Assembly (NCBI RefSeq): GCF_905404315.1
Contig: NC_066304.1
Coordinates: 8,246,001 to 8,310,000, forward strand
Origin: Leptidea sinapis
Lineage: Eukaryota; Arthropoda; Insecta; Lepidoptera; Pieridae
DNA: 64,000 bases
Reading direction: 5' to 3'
Below the pieces are notes generated by a model. That model ran no database searches and was not told where the DNA came from. It saw only the letters and a list, made by a program, of their open reading frames with translations. The position numbers and the translations under genes are program-made. How positions within the stretch are numbered: the first letter of the stretch is position 1; the number at the start of each line of letters is the position of its first letter. This document shows positions 10,020 to 19,587 of the stretch, in pieces.

Positions 10020-10560
10020 ATAGAGATCCAGCGTGGAACTATCGCACCAGGTTAGCTGGCGATATCAGTGCTGTGTTTGGAGAGGATACGGATAGTGAAT
10101 ACATCATTTGTTATTGGATTAACCACTTCCGTTGAGGAAAATTTGACTGAAGAATGAACAGTCTTTTAAGGTAAACTTTAATGAATTCAATGGTAGAAGG
10201 CGAATGAAATTAAACTACCAAGAAATTACATGCTTAGTTTTATGATAGCATAACCACATTATCGACATATTTGCATCAAATCGGTAGAAAATTAAGTTAA
10301 GAAATGGGTAGAAAAAATGGGATTTGTGACGAATTGTGACTGACGTGTGATGAAAAGTGGATTTTATAGGAAAATAACAAGCGAACCTCGCAATGGCTGA
10401 TTACAGGTCAGAGTCAACAATAACTAATAATAATTGTAATAGTAATTGTTTGGTAGTCACTTCATGGTGTAGTTCAATACAGCTTCCTCAGATCCTGACG
10501 ATGCATTAGCAAAGACAAAAGATGTATATAGCACCGACAAATATTGAAGGTGAAACATTG
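10020..10560 (+). pseudogene. Second degenerate mariner transposase
   Basis: Plus-strand fragments align in order with a mariner transposase: GDISAVFGEDTDSEYIICYW and INHFR (N-terminal DNA-binding region), then YLHQIGRK, NGICDEL, TCDEKWIL (the motif TGDEKWI with the first catalytic aspartate), KRTSQWL, and SLHGVVQYSFLRS preceded by W-stop (canonical WWS-GVIHYSFL). Frames shift several times and stops are frequent. Orientation and divergence differ from the copy at 5.8-6.6 kb, so this is an independent insertion. The C-terminal half with the second and third catalytic aspartates is not recognisable. Confidence 0.6.
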
Positions 10561-12002
10561 TCGAAAAAAATGTTATATCTTGTATAATATACGTGTGGAA
10601 GAGCAAGCCACTACATAAAATCAGTCTACGGCCAGAATTAAATTATTGTAGGTTTTGCTCCTCATCAAAAATTATGTAATCTGAGGGGTAGTTGTAACTG
10701 TATCTTTTCATGTCGATTTTCTTTTTATTCTTAAGAAACTTTTTAGTTCAAATGACATCGAAAGACACACCACTGACATAATAGCTGGTTTGATCACCTC
10801 GTCATCATAAAGTCAGCCTCGTCATAATGTTTTTCATTAACTGGGTCACTCATAATTCCTTAAGTTACAACATTACCTTCAATACGTTTGCAGACAGATG
10901 TGCTTAATATCTGGTATAAAATAAGCTTTAAGGCTCGCTTCGGTGATGTTATTATGTGTAAGTGTCGTTTATATTTTATATCTCGAATTCTCTTGCCGAC
11001 CTCGCGCTTACTTACCTTTTGTGAATGACAAATTTTATTTTACTTTATCCAAAGTTTTGTGAAAAAATATTTTATAGACATTGAATAAAAATAATGAGAC
11101 GTTGATGGCTGAATGAATGCCCAGAAAAACGCCTTTTGATAGAGCGTTCATGTGAAATGAATTTATGAAAAACGAATGGTTGAACTGAAGGAGAGGCTGA
11201 GTGAAACCTGAATTTAAGTCAGGGAAAGGTCGAGGTCAATTTAATGATATTGGCATTATAAACATGGAGTTTGTGTGTTTTGTAGGCTGGTGGTCACTTG
11301 ATTACCGATTTGCATTTGTGACGATGGTTTGGTGGAAAATGAGGACTAGCTGACATGGTATATTGGTGAGTAGGTATATTCATCACTAAGGCGTGCGTCA
11401 GAGCACATGTGGGGGCACAATAGATCTACACATGAAAGTGCTACTTTTACTATTACTAATAATAATGACATGTGTGGACGAGCCGAAAGGACGCTCTACT
11501 AATAACAAATATTATGTTTAATTATAATATGTATCTCGCATTATCTTCGTCCAATTAAGCTTAAATAGATTTAACGCAATATCTGATTTTAATATTAGAT
11601 CCAAAACATCAAACGAGCTTAAGATATGTGTTCGAAGAAATCTCATAAAAGCAGAGATCCGAGATGTTAAGAGAACGCAATACAATAAGCAAGACGACAT
11701 GTTACATATCTGACAACAAGTCATGTTGATGTAAACCTGGTGTAAACATTGTCGATCGCGGCGCCCGGAGACATCACATCAAAGTGTACGGATCACACTG
11801 AAAGTTTTTAGAATGGATTGGTAAGAGAAGCTTCCGACGAATATGCATTATTTTTCTTTATGGAATAGACGAGCGAAAAACGAGTGTACGGGCGCGGAAC
11901 AATGATATTTAAAAGTATAGATAGGTTACCTAGACAACATTCGGTGTTTATAAATGATACCCTAACGCACATATGAATAATTTAACATTGCGATAGCACA
12001 CT
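10561..12002. other. AT-rich region, nothing recognised
   Basis: No supported gene. A 68-codon frame at 11518-11724 (minus) is unremarkable. The segment just before 12003 would hold any 3' UTR of the large LINE, but the coding region stops at 12012 and no tail repeat is evident. Confidence 0.45.
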
Positions 12003-12011
12003 ACATTACGA

Positions 12012-12737
12012 TTACACGTCAAAGAAGGATAGTAAATGCAATAATGGCCGATGAGCTCTTGTGAGCTCATCGGCCATTTCATTGCCTATGATTCCGGCAT
12101 GCCCTGGGACCCATCTGAGAATCACTCTGTTTTTCATGCCTAATGAATTCAGGCATTCAACGCAATTATTGACTAACTTAGACGTCGTCAAGTCAGCGTC
12201 TAAAGCCAACAATGCTGCCTGACTATCAAAGTGAATGTATATGTTATGATTGAAGAAGCCTTTTTGGATATTGGTTTCCGCGCATTCCAAGATGGCGTAC
12301 ACCTCTGCTTGAAATATAGAGGTATAGGTCCCCAGGTTCGTGCTGGATTTAAACCTGGGGCGTTCTCCATAGACCCCACAGCCAAATTCATTTTCCATTT
12401 TGGACCCATCGGTGTACCACATGAGGCTCCCGTCCTTCCACGAGACTTTGTTGTTCATCCAGTCGTCCCTGGAAGGTAGTTCCACGATATAGTGTTTAAC
12501 AGAGATTAATTGTGGAATCATCTGATCAGGTAACATGCCTAATATGTGGTCTCGCAGAACTGAGTCTTCTAAAGTCCTAAGCGTTTGCGACATCCAGTTA
12601 GATGAACCCCCCTGGGCGATTGCCCTCAGCATGCTTGCCTTCGCCTCTTGCTGTATGAACAGTGAAAGAGGCGGTTGGTTTAGCATTGCTTCAATGGCCG
12701 CACCAGGAGTAGACGTCATGGCCCCGGTTACCAACAT
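12012..12737 (-). CDS. RNase H domain of the I/LOA-like LINE (partial frame, 241 aa)
   Basis: The RNase H that would remove RNA from the cDNA hybrid during retrotransposition. Residue order: MWYTDGSKMENEFGCGVY near 106-123 with the first catalytic Asp, SIFQAEVYAILECAE with the catalytic Glu, IHFDSQAALLAL with the second Asp, and WVPGHAGIIGNEMADEL with the last Asp. All four acidic positions are retained. The N-terminal 100 residues are the RT-RNase H linker. After GNEMADEL the C-terminus is abnormal: DNA here is the second arm of a 16-bp palindrome and the frame ends 20-odd residues later in HLLSFFDV. The ATG start is internal to the polyprotein, not a true start. Confidence 0.75.
   Translation of the reverse strand: MLVTGAMTSTPGAAIEAMLNQPPLSLFIQQEAKASMLRAIAQGGSSNWMSQTLRTLEDSVLRDHILGMLPDQMIPQLISVKHYIVELPSRDDWMNNKVSWKDGSLMWYTDGSKMENEFGCGVYGERPRFKSSTNLGTYTSIFQAEVYAILECAETNIQKGFFNHNIYIHFDSQAALLALDADLTTSKLVNNCVECLNSLGMKNRVILRWVPGHAGIIGNEMADELTRAHRPLLHLLSFFDV
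12043..12078. repeat. Perfect 16-bp palindrome inside RNase H
   Basis: Arms 12043-12058 (AATGGCCGATGAGCTC) and 12063-12078 are perfect reverse complements with a 4-nt loop. The 12063-12078 arm is ordinary RNase H coding sequence (NEMADEL, minus strand); the other replaces what should follow it. Confidence 0.9.
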
Positions 12738-12892
12738 ACAGGCAAGTCTCTGCAGGCTATTTAGTCTGTCTACAGTTGTTTTCTGGCTGGCTTTCTTCCA
12801 CTACACAATGGAGGCGTATGTGATTGTTGGTCTCACAATTGCTGTGAATAGCCATAGGAGGATCTTTGGGCGCATTCCCCAATGTCTCCCTA

Positions 12893-13141
12893 TCAGATGT
12901 CGACATACACCCAAGGTTGTTTTGGAATTTTTACGGCTTTGTGGATGTGAGAATTGCATGTGAGTTTCTGGTCGAATGTGACTCCCAGATTAAGTATCTG
13001 GAAGTCACATTCGACCTCAGCTGAGAATTCTAAAGTAGAGCTGTTCAAAGTGGGAGACTTCAGTTTGTTAAGAGTTTCCTCGTGAATGGCACAATAACAG
13101 TCTTTCCTGCGTTCACTGACAGTTTGTTGGCTGTACACCAC
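12893..13141 (-). pseudogene. RT thumb segment of the I/LOA-like LINE
   Basis: An 82-residue frame containing LGVTFDQKLTCNSHIHKAV, the YLGV-D-KLT-W-H signature after the RT palm. The usual W of 'LTWNSHI' is C. Immediately upstream, VECDFQILN is encoded by the other arm of the 12971-13015 inverted repeat, so the residues normally preceding YLGV have been overwritten. Out of frame with neighbouring parts. Confidence 0.65.
12971..13015. repeat. 20-bp near-perfect palindrome inside RT thumb
   Basis: Arms 12971-12990 and 12996-13015 are reverse complements at 19 of 20 positions, with loop TAAGT. Both arms lie inside coding sequence of the LINE. Confidence 0.9.
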
Positions 13142-13188
13142 TGTTAGATGGTGTTTAGCGCCTTTTGCAATATATAGCTTAGTAGGCT

Positions 13189-13551
13189 TTAGCAGAAACC
13201 TCTGACGATGATAACTAGGTCGGCTGCGTACCCTAGTGCATCAATCCTGAGTTCTGCCAGCTTACTGAGTAGTTCGTCTAATGCTAGTGGCCATAGAAGT
13301 GGCGAAAGAAAGCCACCTTGTGGGCAACCTCGAGTAGTGTATAGCTCCAGTGATGTCCCATGGAGGGAGATTAGAGCTTTGCGATTTGAGAGCATTGACC
13401 TTACCCATTTCACAGTGGTGGAGTCTACGTTTTTGTTAATTAGTCCCTTTACTAGCGTGTCTATCGGGGTATTGTCAAAGGCACCCTCAATGTCTAGAAA
13501 CGCACAGAGTGCAATTTGTTTGTCTTGTAACGCCTTCTCGACTCTATCCAC
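13189..13551 (-). pseudogene. RT palm of the I/LOA-like LINE (active site altered)
   Basis: A 120-residue frame covering RT motifs A to C. Motif A reads CAFLDIEGAFDNTPID with its catalytic Asp; motif B reads TTRGCPQGGFLSPLLW; motif C reads GYAADLVIIV instead of YADD, so the first Asp of the pair is Ala. That change alone should abolish polymerase activity. The upstream reading into RAVSTCSRRAYCRGRST-type sequence, with HSVETAVHKL equivalents at about 13590-13610, is in another frame. Flanked by the fingers at 13662-14324 and the thumb at 12893-13141. Confidence 0.75.
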
Positions 13552-13661
13552 AAGTTGTAGAAGGGCCGTTTCTGTAGACCTGCCTCTACAGTAGGCGTGT
13601 TGAGAACTATGAATGGGCTTTAGGCTTAGAACATCCTCTTATGTGTCTGTCCAAGACTTTC

Positions 13662-14324
13662 TCAATAACCTTCAGGAGAAAGGAGGTAAGGGTCTGAAGG
13701 AGCTTGGCAAGGAGTAGTCCTTTCTGCCTGCCTTAGGTATAAATAGTACTTTAGCCTTAGTCCATTGTTCTGAAGATAGCCCCAGGCAAAGCTTACCCGG
13801 TATATCTTCACTAGTAGCGGTACTAGGATATCCAAGCCTTTTTGAAGAAGCGCTGGAAAAATGTTGTCTAGACCGCTTGACTTATAGGGTTTCAGAGTTT
13901 TGATGCCGCACCTTATATTCCGGGGTCTGATTATCTCTGCCGCTCTACGCCAGTCCTCGTCAAGAGGCCGTTGTGTAGGCGTTGCTACAGATGGTTGATG
14001 GGTAGCCCCCGGAAAGTGGTCGGCCATCAGTACTCTTACGTTTTCTACCTCGTCAGCTGTGAAAGATCCATCTGGTCGCTTAAGCAGGCCGATTTGGCTA
14101 GGTTTGTCCTTGGCGAGCAGTTTATGTACTCGGGCTCCTTGGGGAGTTTTAGATAAATCCTCGCAGAACCTCTTCCAAGATGCTCGTTTGGCCTTCCTAA
14201 CTTCTCTGTTGTATTCTGTCAGGGCTTCTTTGTAGGGTTCCCATTCTTGGGTCTTTTTAGCCCTGTTAAACAGCCTTCTGGATTTCTTCCTTAGTTTGTT
14301 CAAGTTTGAATTCCACCAAGGCAC
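13662..14324 (-). pseudogene. Linker and RT fingers of the I/LOA-like LINE
   Basis: A 220-residue frame starting MPWWNSNLNKLRKKSRRLFN, the WW-L--LRKK-R--F motif that typically lies between endonuclease and RT in I/Jockey-group LINEs. It continues through ALTEYNREVRKAKRASWKRF, ADHFPGATH, IKTLKPYKSSGLDNIFPALL (the KSPG-D motif with PG replaced by SG) and ends in TPCQAPSDPYLLSPEGY after a frame change that garbles the YRPISL motif. Non-functional as it stands. Confidence 0.7.
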
Positions 14325-14410
14325 TTTCCTGTTTTAGTGTTGTAAGGAGAGAGGGCAGCTAGCCTCGTAGGCGTCAGTGATGCCATCCGTGGTTACTTTC
14401 ACTGCCAACT

Positions 14411-15097
14411 CTAGCTCATCCAGGGTTCTAATGCGCTTAGGGTTCGTTCGGTACGTCTCAGTTTCTCTTTGTAGACAGTCCAGTTTGTTTTCTTTGGATC
14501 CCTAAACGTATATGTTTGTTTTTCGAGGCAAGCCAAGATTTCAAATGCTATGTGTCGGTGATCCGATAGCGAAATTTCATCACTGACTCGCCAGTTTGAT
14601 ATTCGCCTGGCAATGTTGTCGGTAGCGAAAGTAATATCTAGAACTTCCTGCCTGTTCGTGGTAACGAAGGTTGGCTTATTACCTCTGTTTAGTATCTGTA
14701 GGCCGTTAGTGTCTAAGAAATTATGAAGTTGCTCACCTCCATGGTTGACGTCTTTGCTTCCCCAAGTTGTGTGGTGCGCTTTGACGTCGACCCCGACAAT
14801 CAGTTCGGCGTTGTTGCGTCGTGCATACTCGACCACTCTCGCCAATTCTGTTGTTGGGTCTCTTTCTTCATATGGAATTCTTGTTGAAGACGCTCTGGGT
14901 TTTGATCCGCTGGTATTGTAGATTAACTTACCAGCGGTGTTCAGTCCCAGTATTTTGCCGGTGTTGACCCACGGCTCTTGTAGTAGGGCAAAGAGGATCT
15001 CTCTATTCGCGAGACATTTCTCCATTATTGTAGTAGCAGCTTTGGCGTGGTGGAAGTTTGCCTGAAGTATCCTCGCCCTATCACTGCGGTGCGTCAT
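14411..15097 (-). CDS. Endonuclease (EEP) domain of the I/LOA-like LINE, 228 aa fragment
   Basis: An exonuclease-endonuclease-phosphatase domain that would nick target DNA to prime reverse transcription. It starts RILQANFHHAKAATTIMEKC (the QxN motif), then FALLQEPWVN with the catalytic Glu, IVGVDVKAHHTTWGS in place of G-D-NAH, EVLDITFAT and a terminal SLSDHRHIAFEI with the D-H pair. VDVKAHH replaces the usual GDFNAHH, so the key Asn is Lys. The central part is shortened: after TSGSKPRASSTRIPYEERDP the usual middle of the domain is missing. The ATG overlaps the end of the gag frame by a few bases, as in bicistronic LINEs. Confidence 0.7.
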   Translation of the reverse strand: MTHRSDRARILQANFHHAKAATTIMEKCLANREILFALLQEPWVNTGKILGLNTAGKLIYNTSGSKPRASSTRIPYEERDPTTELARVVEYARRNNAELIVGVDVKAHHTTWGSKDVNHGGEQLHNFLDTNGLQILNRGNKPTFVTTNRQEVLDITFATDNIARRISNWRVSDEISLSDHRHIAFEILACLEKQTYTFRDPKKTNWTVYKEKLRRTERTLSALEPWMS

Positions 15098-15664
15098 TGG
15101 ATCCCACCGAAGGTGGAAGGCTTAGGTCGGTCTGTCTTCTGGTATGGGTGTTTCCGCCCGCGGCCAGAATTAGCCCGACTCTGATCCTTCCCTCCCCTGA
15201 GGGGACCTGAGTCGTTCCTAGACATCGGCCCTTTGCCCCGGGTCGTAGTTTTGGGGGCAACCGGCCGTTGTGGGGTCCTTGAGATCCCGGATGTTCCCGG
15301 TCGCACAGGCCCACTGGTCTGGATGGGTTGCTGTCCACTCGCGAATGCGGAACGCTCAGAGACGCCCTTGATCTTAAAATTAATCTTTCTAAAACCAAGG
15401 GCAGCTCTGCACTCGGACTCTTTCAGAGTCTCCGCGGAGGGATCGTCCAAGGAAAAAGTGACCATTTGGCCTCCCTTGTCCTCCCTCGCGTGGCGCACCT
15501 TCCAGTGTTCGGTGTTCAGTCCCGCATTTTGCGCTCGGATCAGCTTCAGTACTACTTTATCGACCTCAGTGTTCGGCAGAAAAGTCGTGGCTATGGAGGG
15601 TTTGGGCAGTTGTTCCCCCGACATGCATGAGATCTCTGCCTCCGGCCACGGCTTCAGATCATAT
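15094..15664 (-). pseudogene. DUF4780-like gag remnant of the I/LOA-like LINE
   Basis: The minus strand reads DLKPWPEAEISCMSGEQLPK at the truncated 5' edge, then FLPNTEVDKVVLKLIRAQNA, GLNTEHWKVRHARED and AALGFRKINFKIKG. The pattern LKPWE-AEL, LP-P-R, LI--QN-GLNT--W-V, FG--R--F-I matches the DUF4780 domain seen in gag proteins of insect retroelements. A basic, G/P/R/S-rich tail (about 80 residues ending PKPSTFGGIQ) follows and could bind nucleic acid. The element is cut at about 15664, so the N-terminal half of gag is missing. A 100-codon frame on the opposite strand is a shadow. Confidence 0.65.
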
Positions 15665-16684
15665 TAATTATAGTATATAGCCACATTGATGATATCAATT
15701 ATTTGTACATAGAATAATAAAAAACATACAGACATAACGTATAATACACGTCCGCTACCTATCCTAAAACTTGTTTTTGTAGTTTGATAGTTCAACTACC
15801 TATATACGCACTTGTTTATTATAAAATTTCGTATTACATTCACTGGGACAACTTTTTTTTTACATAATTTCCTAAAATATACTACCTCGATCATCCCGAA
15901 ACAGACAGCATCAATATTTCGCCATTTCTGTTAATGTTTTCTGTTTATTTGTATGTTAATCTATGTCTGCACTCGAGACTTGAGTCACGTTGCAGCATTC
16001 GGCTTGACTCGGCTTGGTGGCGATCGGCGATGTCATGGCGTCGTATTTTTTTTTTAGAGAATTAATGAAATCAAATAAAATGTTATAAGTCATGATTTCT
16101 TAACTGTGGTATCAATCAAATCTATGATTTCTTTTTACTTTTGTAATTACTGCATCTTACGATAACACAAGTCGGCATTTTAATGGTGTACAAATATCAA
16201 ATTGTAAGCAATTCTGTCAACTACAAACGCGTGCGTATCGTTTTCGTATCGAGAGAGCGACTACGACCAAAGGAACCAATTGACTCCATTTAGGTGATTG
16301 ATTTTCGGTGCGTGACATATCTACCTTTTTTAATACTATAATATCATTGGCACGGAATGGAAGAATCACTGACACCTGTTTTTTTTGCAATACAAGAAGC
16401 TAAGGAGAGTTGATGGCTTTATAGCAAGTACGTACTATTTTTGACGGCACCACGTCGTATGTACCGCGCAAAGAAGTATACTGCACATAGGAGAGAGTTC
16501 CCTGAGAAATGTAGAAGCCTACACAACTAGACGATGAGGATGATACTTCAGGTTTTGGTGTGTGATACGATGATGTAGGTGTAAGTAATCACGGGCCAGG
16601 TACGTAACGCGTAAGAAATATCCTAAAAATTAATCTTTACTCAGCTGATTAATTAAAGGTAAAAAAATATGATTCTTATTATTA
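15665..16684. other. AT-rich region, nothing recognised
   Basis: Base composition drops sharply at the LINE boundary. A slightly GC-richer patch at about 15960-16035 has no coding sense. No repeats identified. Confidence 0.45.
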
Positions 16685-16915
16685 TTATCGAATTTGAATA
16701 TTGTTTTTTGGAACAGTGGGCTTGAAAATCGAAGTAGATTTTAATGATGCGTTTAATATCGTCCAAAAGATAAATACAGTTACGTACGCTGTTACAATAC
16801 AAACGATCAACCAAAGCAAACCAAACCATTTCCGATCCTCGCGATGCGGGTGAGGTCCTGAACTCCCACCGGAATCTCCTTGTGTTATTACCGTGTACTT
16901 AATTACCATATACAC
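16685..16915 (-). CDS. Small frame with one membrane segment; possible exon relic
   Basis: A 76-codon frame with polar N-terminus (GDSGGSSGPHPHREDRKW) and a strong hydrophobic segment FGLLWLIVCIVTAYVTVFIF at about residues 31-50, then WTILNASLKSTSIFKPTVPK. A single hydrophobic helix flanked by a basic/aromatic motif and an N-glycosylation-like NAS resembles the first membrane segment of DEG/ENaC (pickpocket) channel subunits, but no diagnostic residues are present. It ends in two stops after NNIQIR with no clear donor site. It could be an exon, a decayed gene piece or chance. Low confidence. Confidence 0.2.
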   Translation of the reverse strand: MYMVIKYTVITQGDSGGSSGPHPHREDRKWFGLLWLIVCIVTAYVTVFIFWTILNASLKSTSIFKPTVPKNNIQIR

Positions 16916-18406
16916 ATTGTTATGTTTAAGTGTAAATAGAATTTTTCATTAATGATCAACAGATTCTATTATAATAATTAAATATTACTGTTGATTAAAC
17001 ATGTAAAATTTTACTAGAATTTTCGGTTTTATTATGTGGATTGGTACTCCACTCAACACTGCTGGAGTACCATTCAATATATTCTAGGTACATCTCATTA
17101 ATTTTAATGACGGTTTTACAAAAAATATATTCATATTTTCAAAAAACATATTACAGTTCATTTTTGATAATTATTGTCTCAAATTGATAATTTAAATATA
17201 ACATTGCAGATGATGGTGCGCCGGCCCTCACTAGAGTCGTCAACCAACAACTAATTCCATTTAACCGCTTAACGAGATCGACATAAACCATCCTCCTTGA
17301 TGTACAGACAGCTATTCAAAGTAATTTATGTACATCCTCTATATTTGTTACTATTTTTCTCTGAGTTCTGAGTCCTGCTCGTCTCGTCCCTTAATGTCAT
17401 AAAAAATACATTATTGTTCAATACTGATATCTCTTTTTTCTACTGTGTAAATTGTATGTGTAAGTATGAGTTACTTACTACTTCTTGTTAACTTGCTCTG
17501 GGTTAACTTATATGAACTAATTGTTCTTAAGTAACTTTGAATTTCATTAAATTAAACATTGACCTATTTATACGCGTAAATGATTGTATAATGATTTGTA
17601 AATCAATTTACATAACCAGCGAGATATTAATAAAAAAACATTCTTTATTAATATCCGGCACAATTCTTCAATGTTCAAATTAAGCCTGGATTCAATATAA
17701 TTCCTTCTCTAATAAAGAACACCATTCTTAGAACAATCTCAGGGCCTTCACAAACAGACTTTATCATTTTGTATATAATTATAACACGCTGCAAAAAGCC
17801 GCGCGAGATTTATCCGTGAAATAAGTTAGGAAATAAAGAAGATCGAGTTTTGAGGGAAAAAATGTGGGTCGAGGCGGATGAAAGGATTTCGGTTTTACGC
17901 GGGAAAACATTTTCCATAATATACGCTATGTTTGTTGATATACACGGAGATAATTACGAAAAGCGGGCTTGTTTGGAACTATAACACTCTTTTTACATGT
18001 TAGTATGAACATAAGTCTATACTAGTTTTTTCTGAAATAGTCATAACTTGCGGTTTATTTAGGACACCGTAGGTAGTGTAATTACAGAGGTATGTCTGCA
18101 ATGGGATAGTTAGTCAAAAGAGTGGTAAATAGCTTTGTATAGCTTATATTGTTATAATACACCTTGTTGGTGATTATCTTCGTATTGATGTGAGTACTGG
18201 AGCGACACTGAGTCATTTATTTGAAACAAATATGCGGACGGACAGTTGTATGAATATTCATTACTAACGTGGTTTAGGCAAAAAAAAAAGAATCCAAATC
18301 TAACGATGAATTCATTAGTTTTTGTTTGTTTTTCTATTGAATATTTTGACAGAAATCGATACTGGTTTGTTACTAGTTATAATATTACATAATACCAGTC
18401 GTCATC
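16916..18406. other. AT-rich region, nothing recognised
   Basis: No gene or structured repeat supported. Contains scattered poly-A/T runs only. Confidence 0.45.
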
Positions 18407-18697
18407 ATGCCTGTCCATCGCATATTTGACAACCAAGCAGAACTTCTGAAGTCGATGGTGGGCCTTTCACTTGATGGCTCCATCTGGAAGGGGACCGTCC
18501 GCGGGCTCGTTTGCATTCAGTGTTCCCAGATTCTCAAAGCTCTGGTCTCTCCTCCTCATAATATCACCGAAAAGAATTCTCTACTGCCAGATAGAGAGGC
18601 GGGTTCAGGCAAAAGGCTACGAATGATTCGATACATTGATGAGCTTAACTGTCCAGAGTACTTGCCTCCCACACTACTTCTTTACTATCTTAAATGA
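18407..18697 (+). CDS. Unidentified 96-codon frame in a GC-richer patch
   Basis: MPVHRIFDNQAELLKSMVGL, later KGTVRGLVCIQCSQILKALV and DREAGSGKRLRMIRYIDELN. Base composition is higher in GC than the flanks, which suggests derivation from a coding sequence or a mobile element rather than random AT-rich DNA. I recognise no domain. The reverse strand is interrupted by stops. No splice sites or polyadenylation context are evident. It may be a decayed element fragment. Confidence 0.25.
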   Translation: MPVHRIFDNQAELLKSMVGLSLDGSIWKGTVRGLVCIQCSQILKALVSPPHNITEKNSLLPDREAGSGKRLRMIRYIDELNCPEYLPPTLLLYYLK

Positions 18698-19587
18698 TTC
18701 TATCCTTTGTTTTTCTCGAGCTCGTGTCGTCGTCGAGGTAATATATGGGTTGAAACTCTTTGTTCCCTAAAATTTTATTGGTAAAATTGATATTTGCAAT
18801 AAATTATAACTATTTGTTTTTCTCGTAGGTGTAACACAAAGCGCTATGTCATCATGGAAGAATACAACTAACGTGCTCGAGTGTACTAAGTCCTAGATTA
18901 AGTATTGTTATTCTAACTTTAATGCAAAATGTTCTATTTATTGCTATAGACTTCAAATATATTTAAATAAAACATAAATACGTAATAAATCGAGTGAGCT
19001 CAAAGATTATATTATATGTAAATTAAATAAAATAGAATTCGAAATTACAAATATATCATTCTTCTGAAATGAAATACTATTTCCAATAGGATTATATTTC
19101 AAATGCTTAAGAAATGTCAATTAATTTATACAGCCATTGATTTGGTGTATAACTAATGAGATTACTTTGTGATCTATGCCGTGACTGGGGTATTAAAGGG
19201 TTTGAATATAACGGGACATGTTTATTTCGCTCTGACAATGGCACGATTTTTTCATCAATGAACGTTAATTCGAATTTCATGTTGCTGTCGTATAAGGAAA
19301 ATTACATAATTATTCAACAGCCATGTATAAAACCAACATATTATATATATATAAAATATATTTTATGCAAGGAATTAAACGCATGTGATTTAACAATAAA
19401 ATACTTAACAAAAGAAACATTATTTTTATATATTTATCCCGACGTTTCGACGTTAACTCCAGCGTAGCATGAGAACCGGCGACTGTTTTAATTCAGTTAA
19501 GTGTTTTAGATGCTTGCCTTCTATTATACAATATTCTTTTCATACTGTACAATATATCATAAATATAAAAACTAGAGAAATCTAAAA
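18698..19587. other. AT-rich region with a decayed repeat end
   Basis: Nothing firm. A CCCGACGTTTCGACGTTAAC string at about 19438-19457 resembles a motif seen at ends of insect repeats, but the copy is too short to classify. A 103-codon frame at 19156-19467 reaches into this motif and is not supported as a gene. Confidence 0.35.

Larger units (their letters stand above)
12003..15664 (-). mobile_element. RNase H-bearing LINE (I/LOA-like), 5'-truncated and decayed
   Basis: A 3.66-kb minus-strand retrotransposon, clearly more GC-rich than its surroundings. From 5' to 3' it holds a DUF4780-like gag remnant, an apurinic-type endonuclease, RT fingers, RT palm, thumb and an RNase H domain. The gag, endonuclease, RT and RNase H order is that of I-group LINEs such as LOA-type elements. 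It is broken by several frameshifts and stops, has an altered RT active site, and begins mid-gag at about 15664 where AT-rich DNA resumes. Two short palindromes (12043-12078 and 12971-13015) have been generated inside coding sequence. Clade within the I-group is an inference. Confidence 0.8.

Noticed and set aside
12535..12963. 142-codon plus-strand frame over the LINE
   Set aside because: Shadow of the minus-strand RNase H and linker coding sequence.
13208..13594. 128-codon plus-strand serine-rich frame
   Set aside because: Antisense shadow of the RT palm.
15233..15667. 144-codon plus-strand frame
   Set aside because: Opposite strand of the gag remnant; the gag frame has family-like motifs, this one does not.
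19437..19480. Second hammerhead-like motif on the minus strand (GTCGAAACGTC)
   Set aside because: GAAA and a short palindrome are present, but the CTGANGA box is CTGGAGT, so the core is not satisfied.
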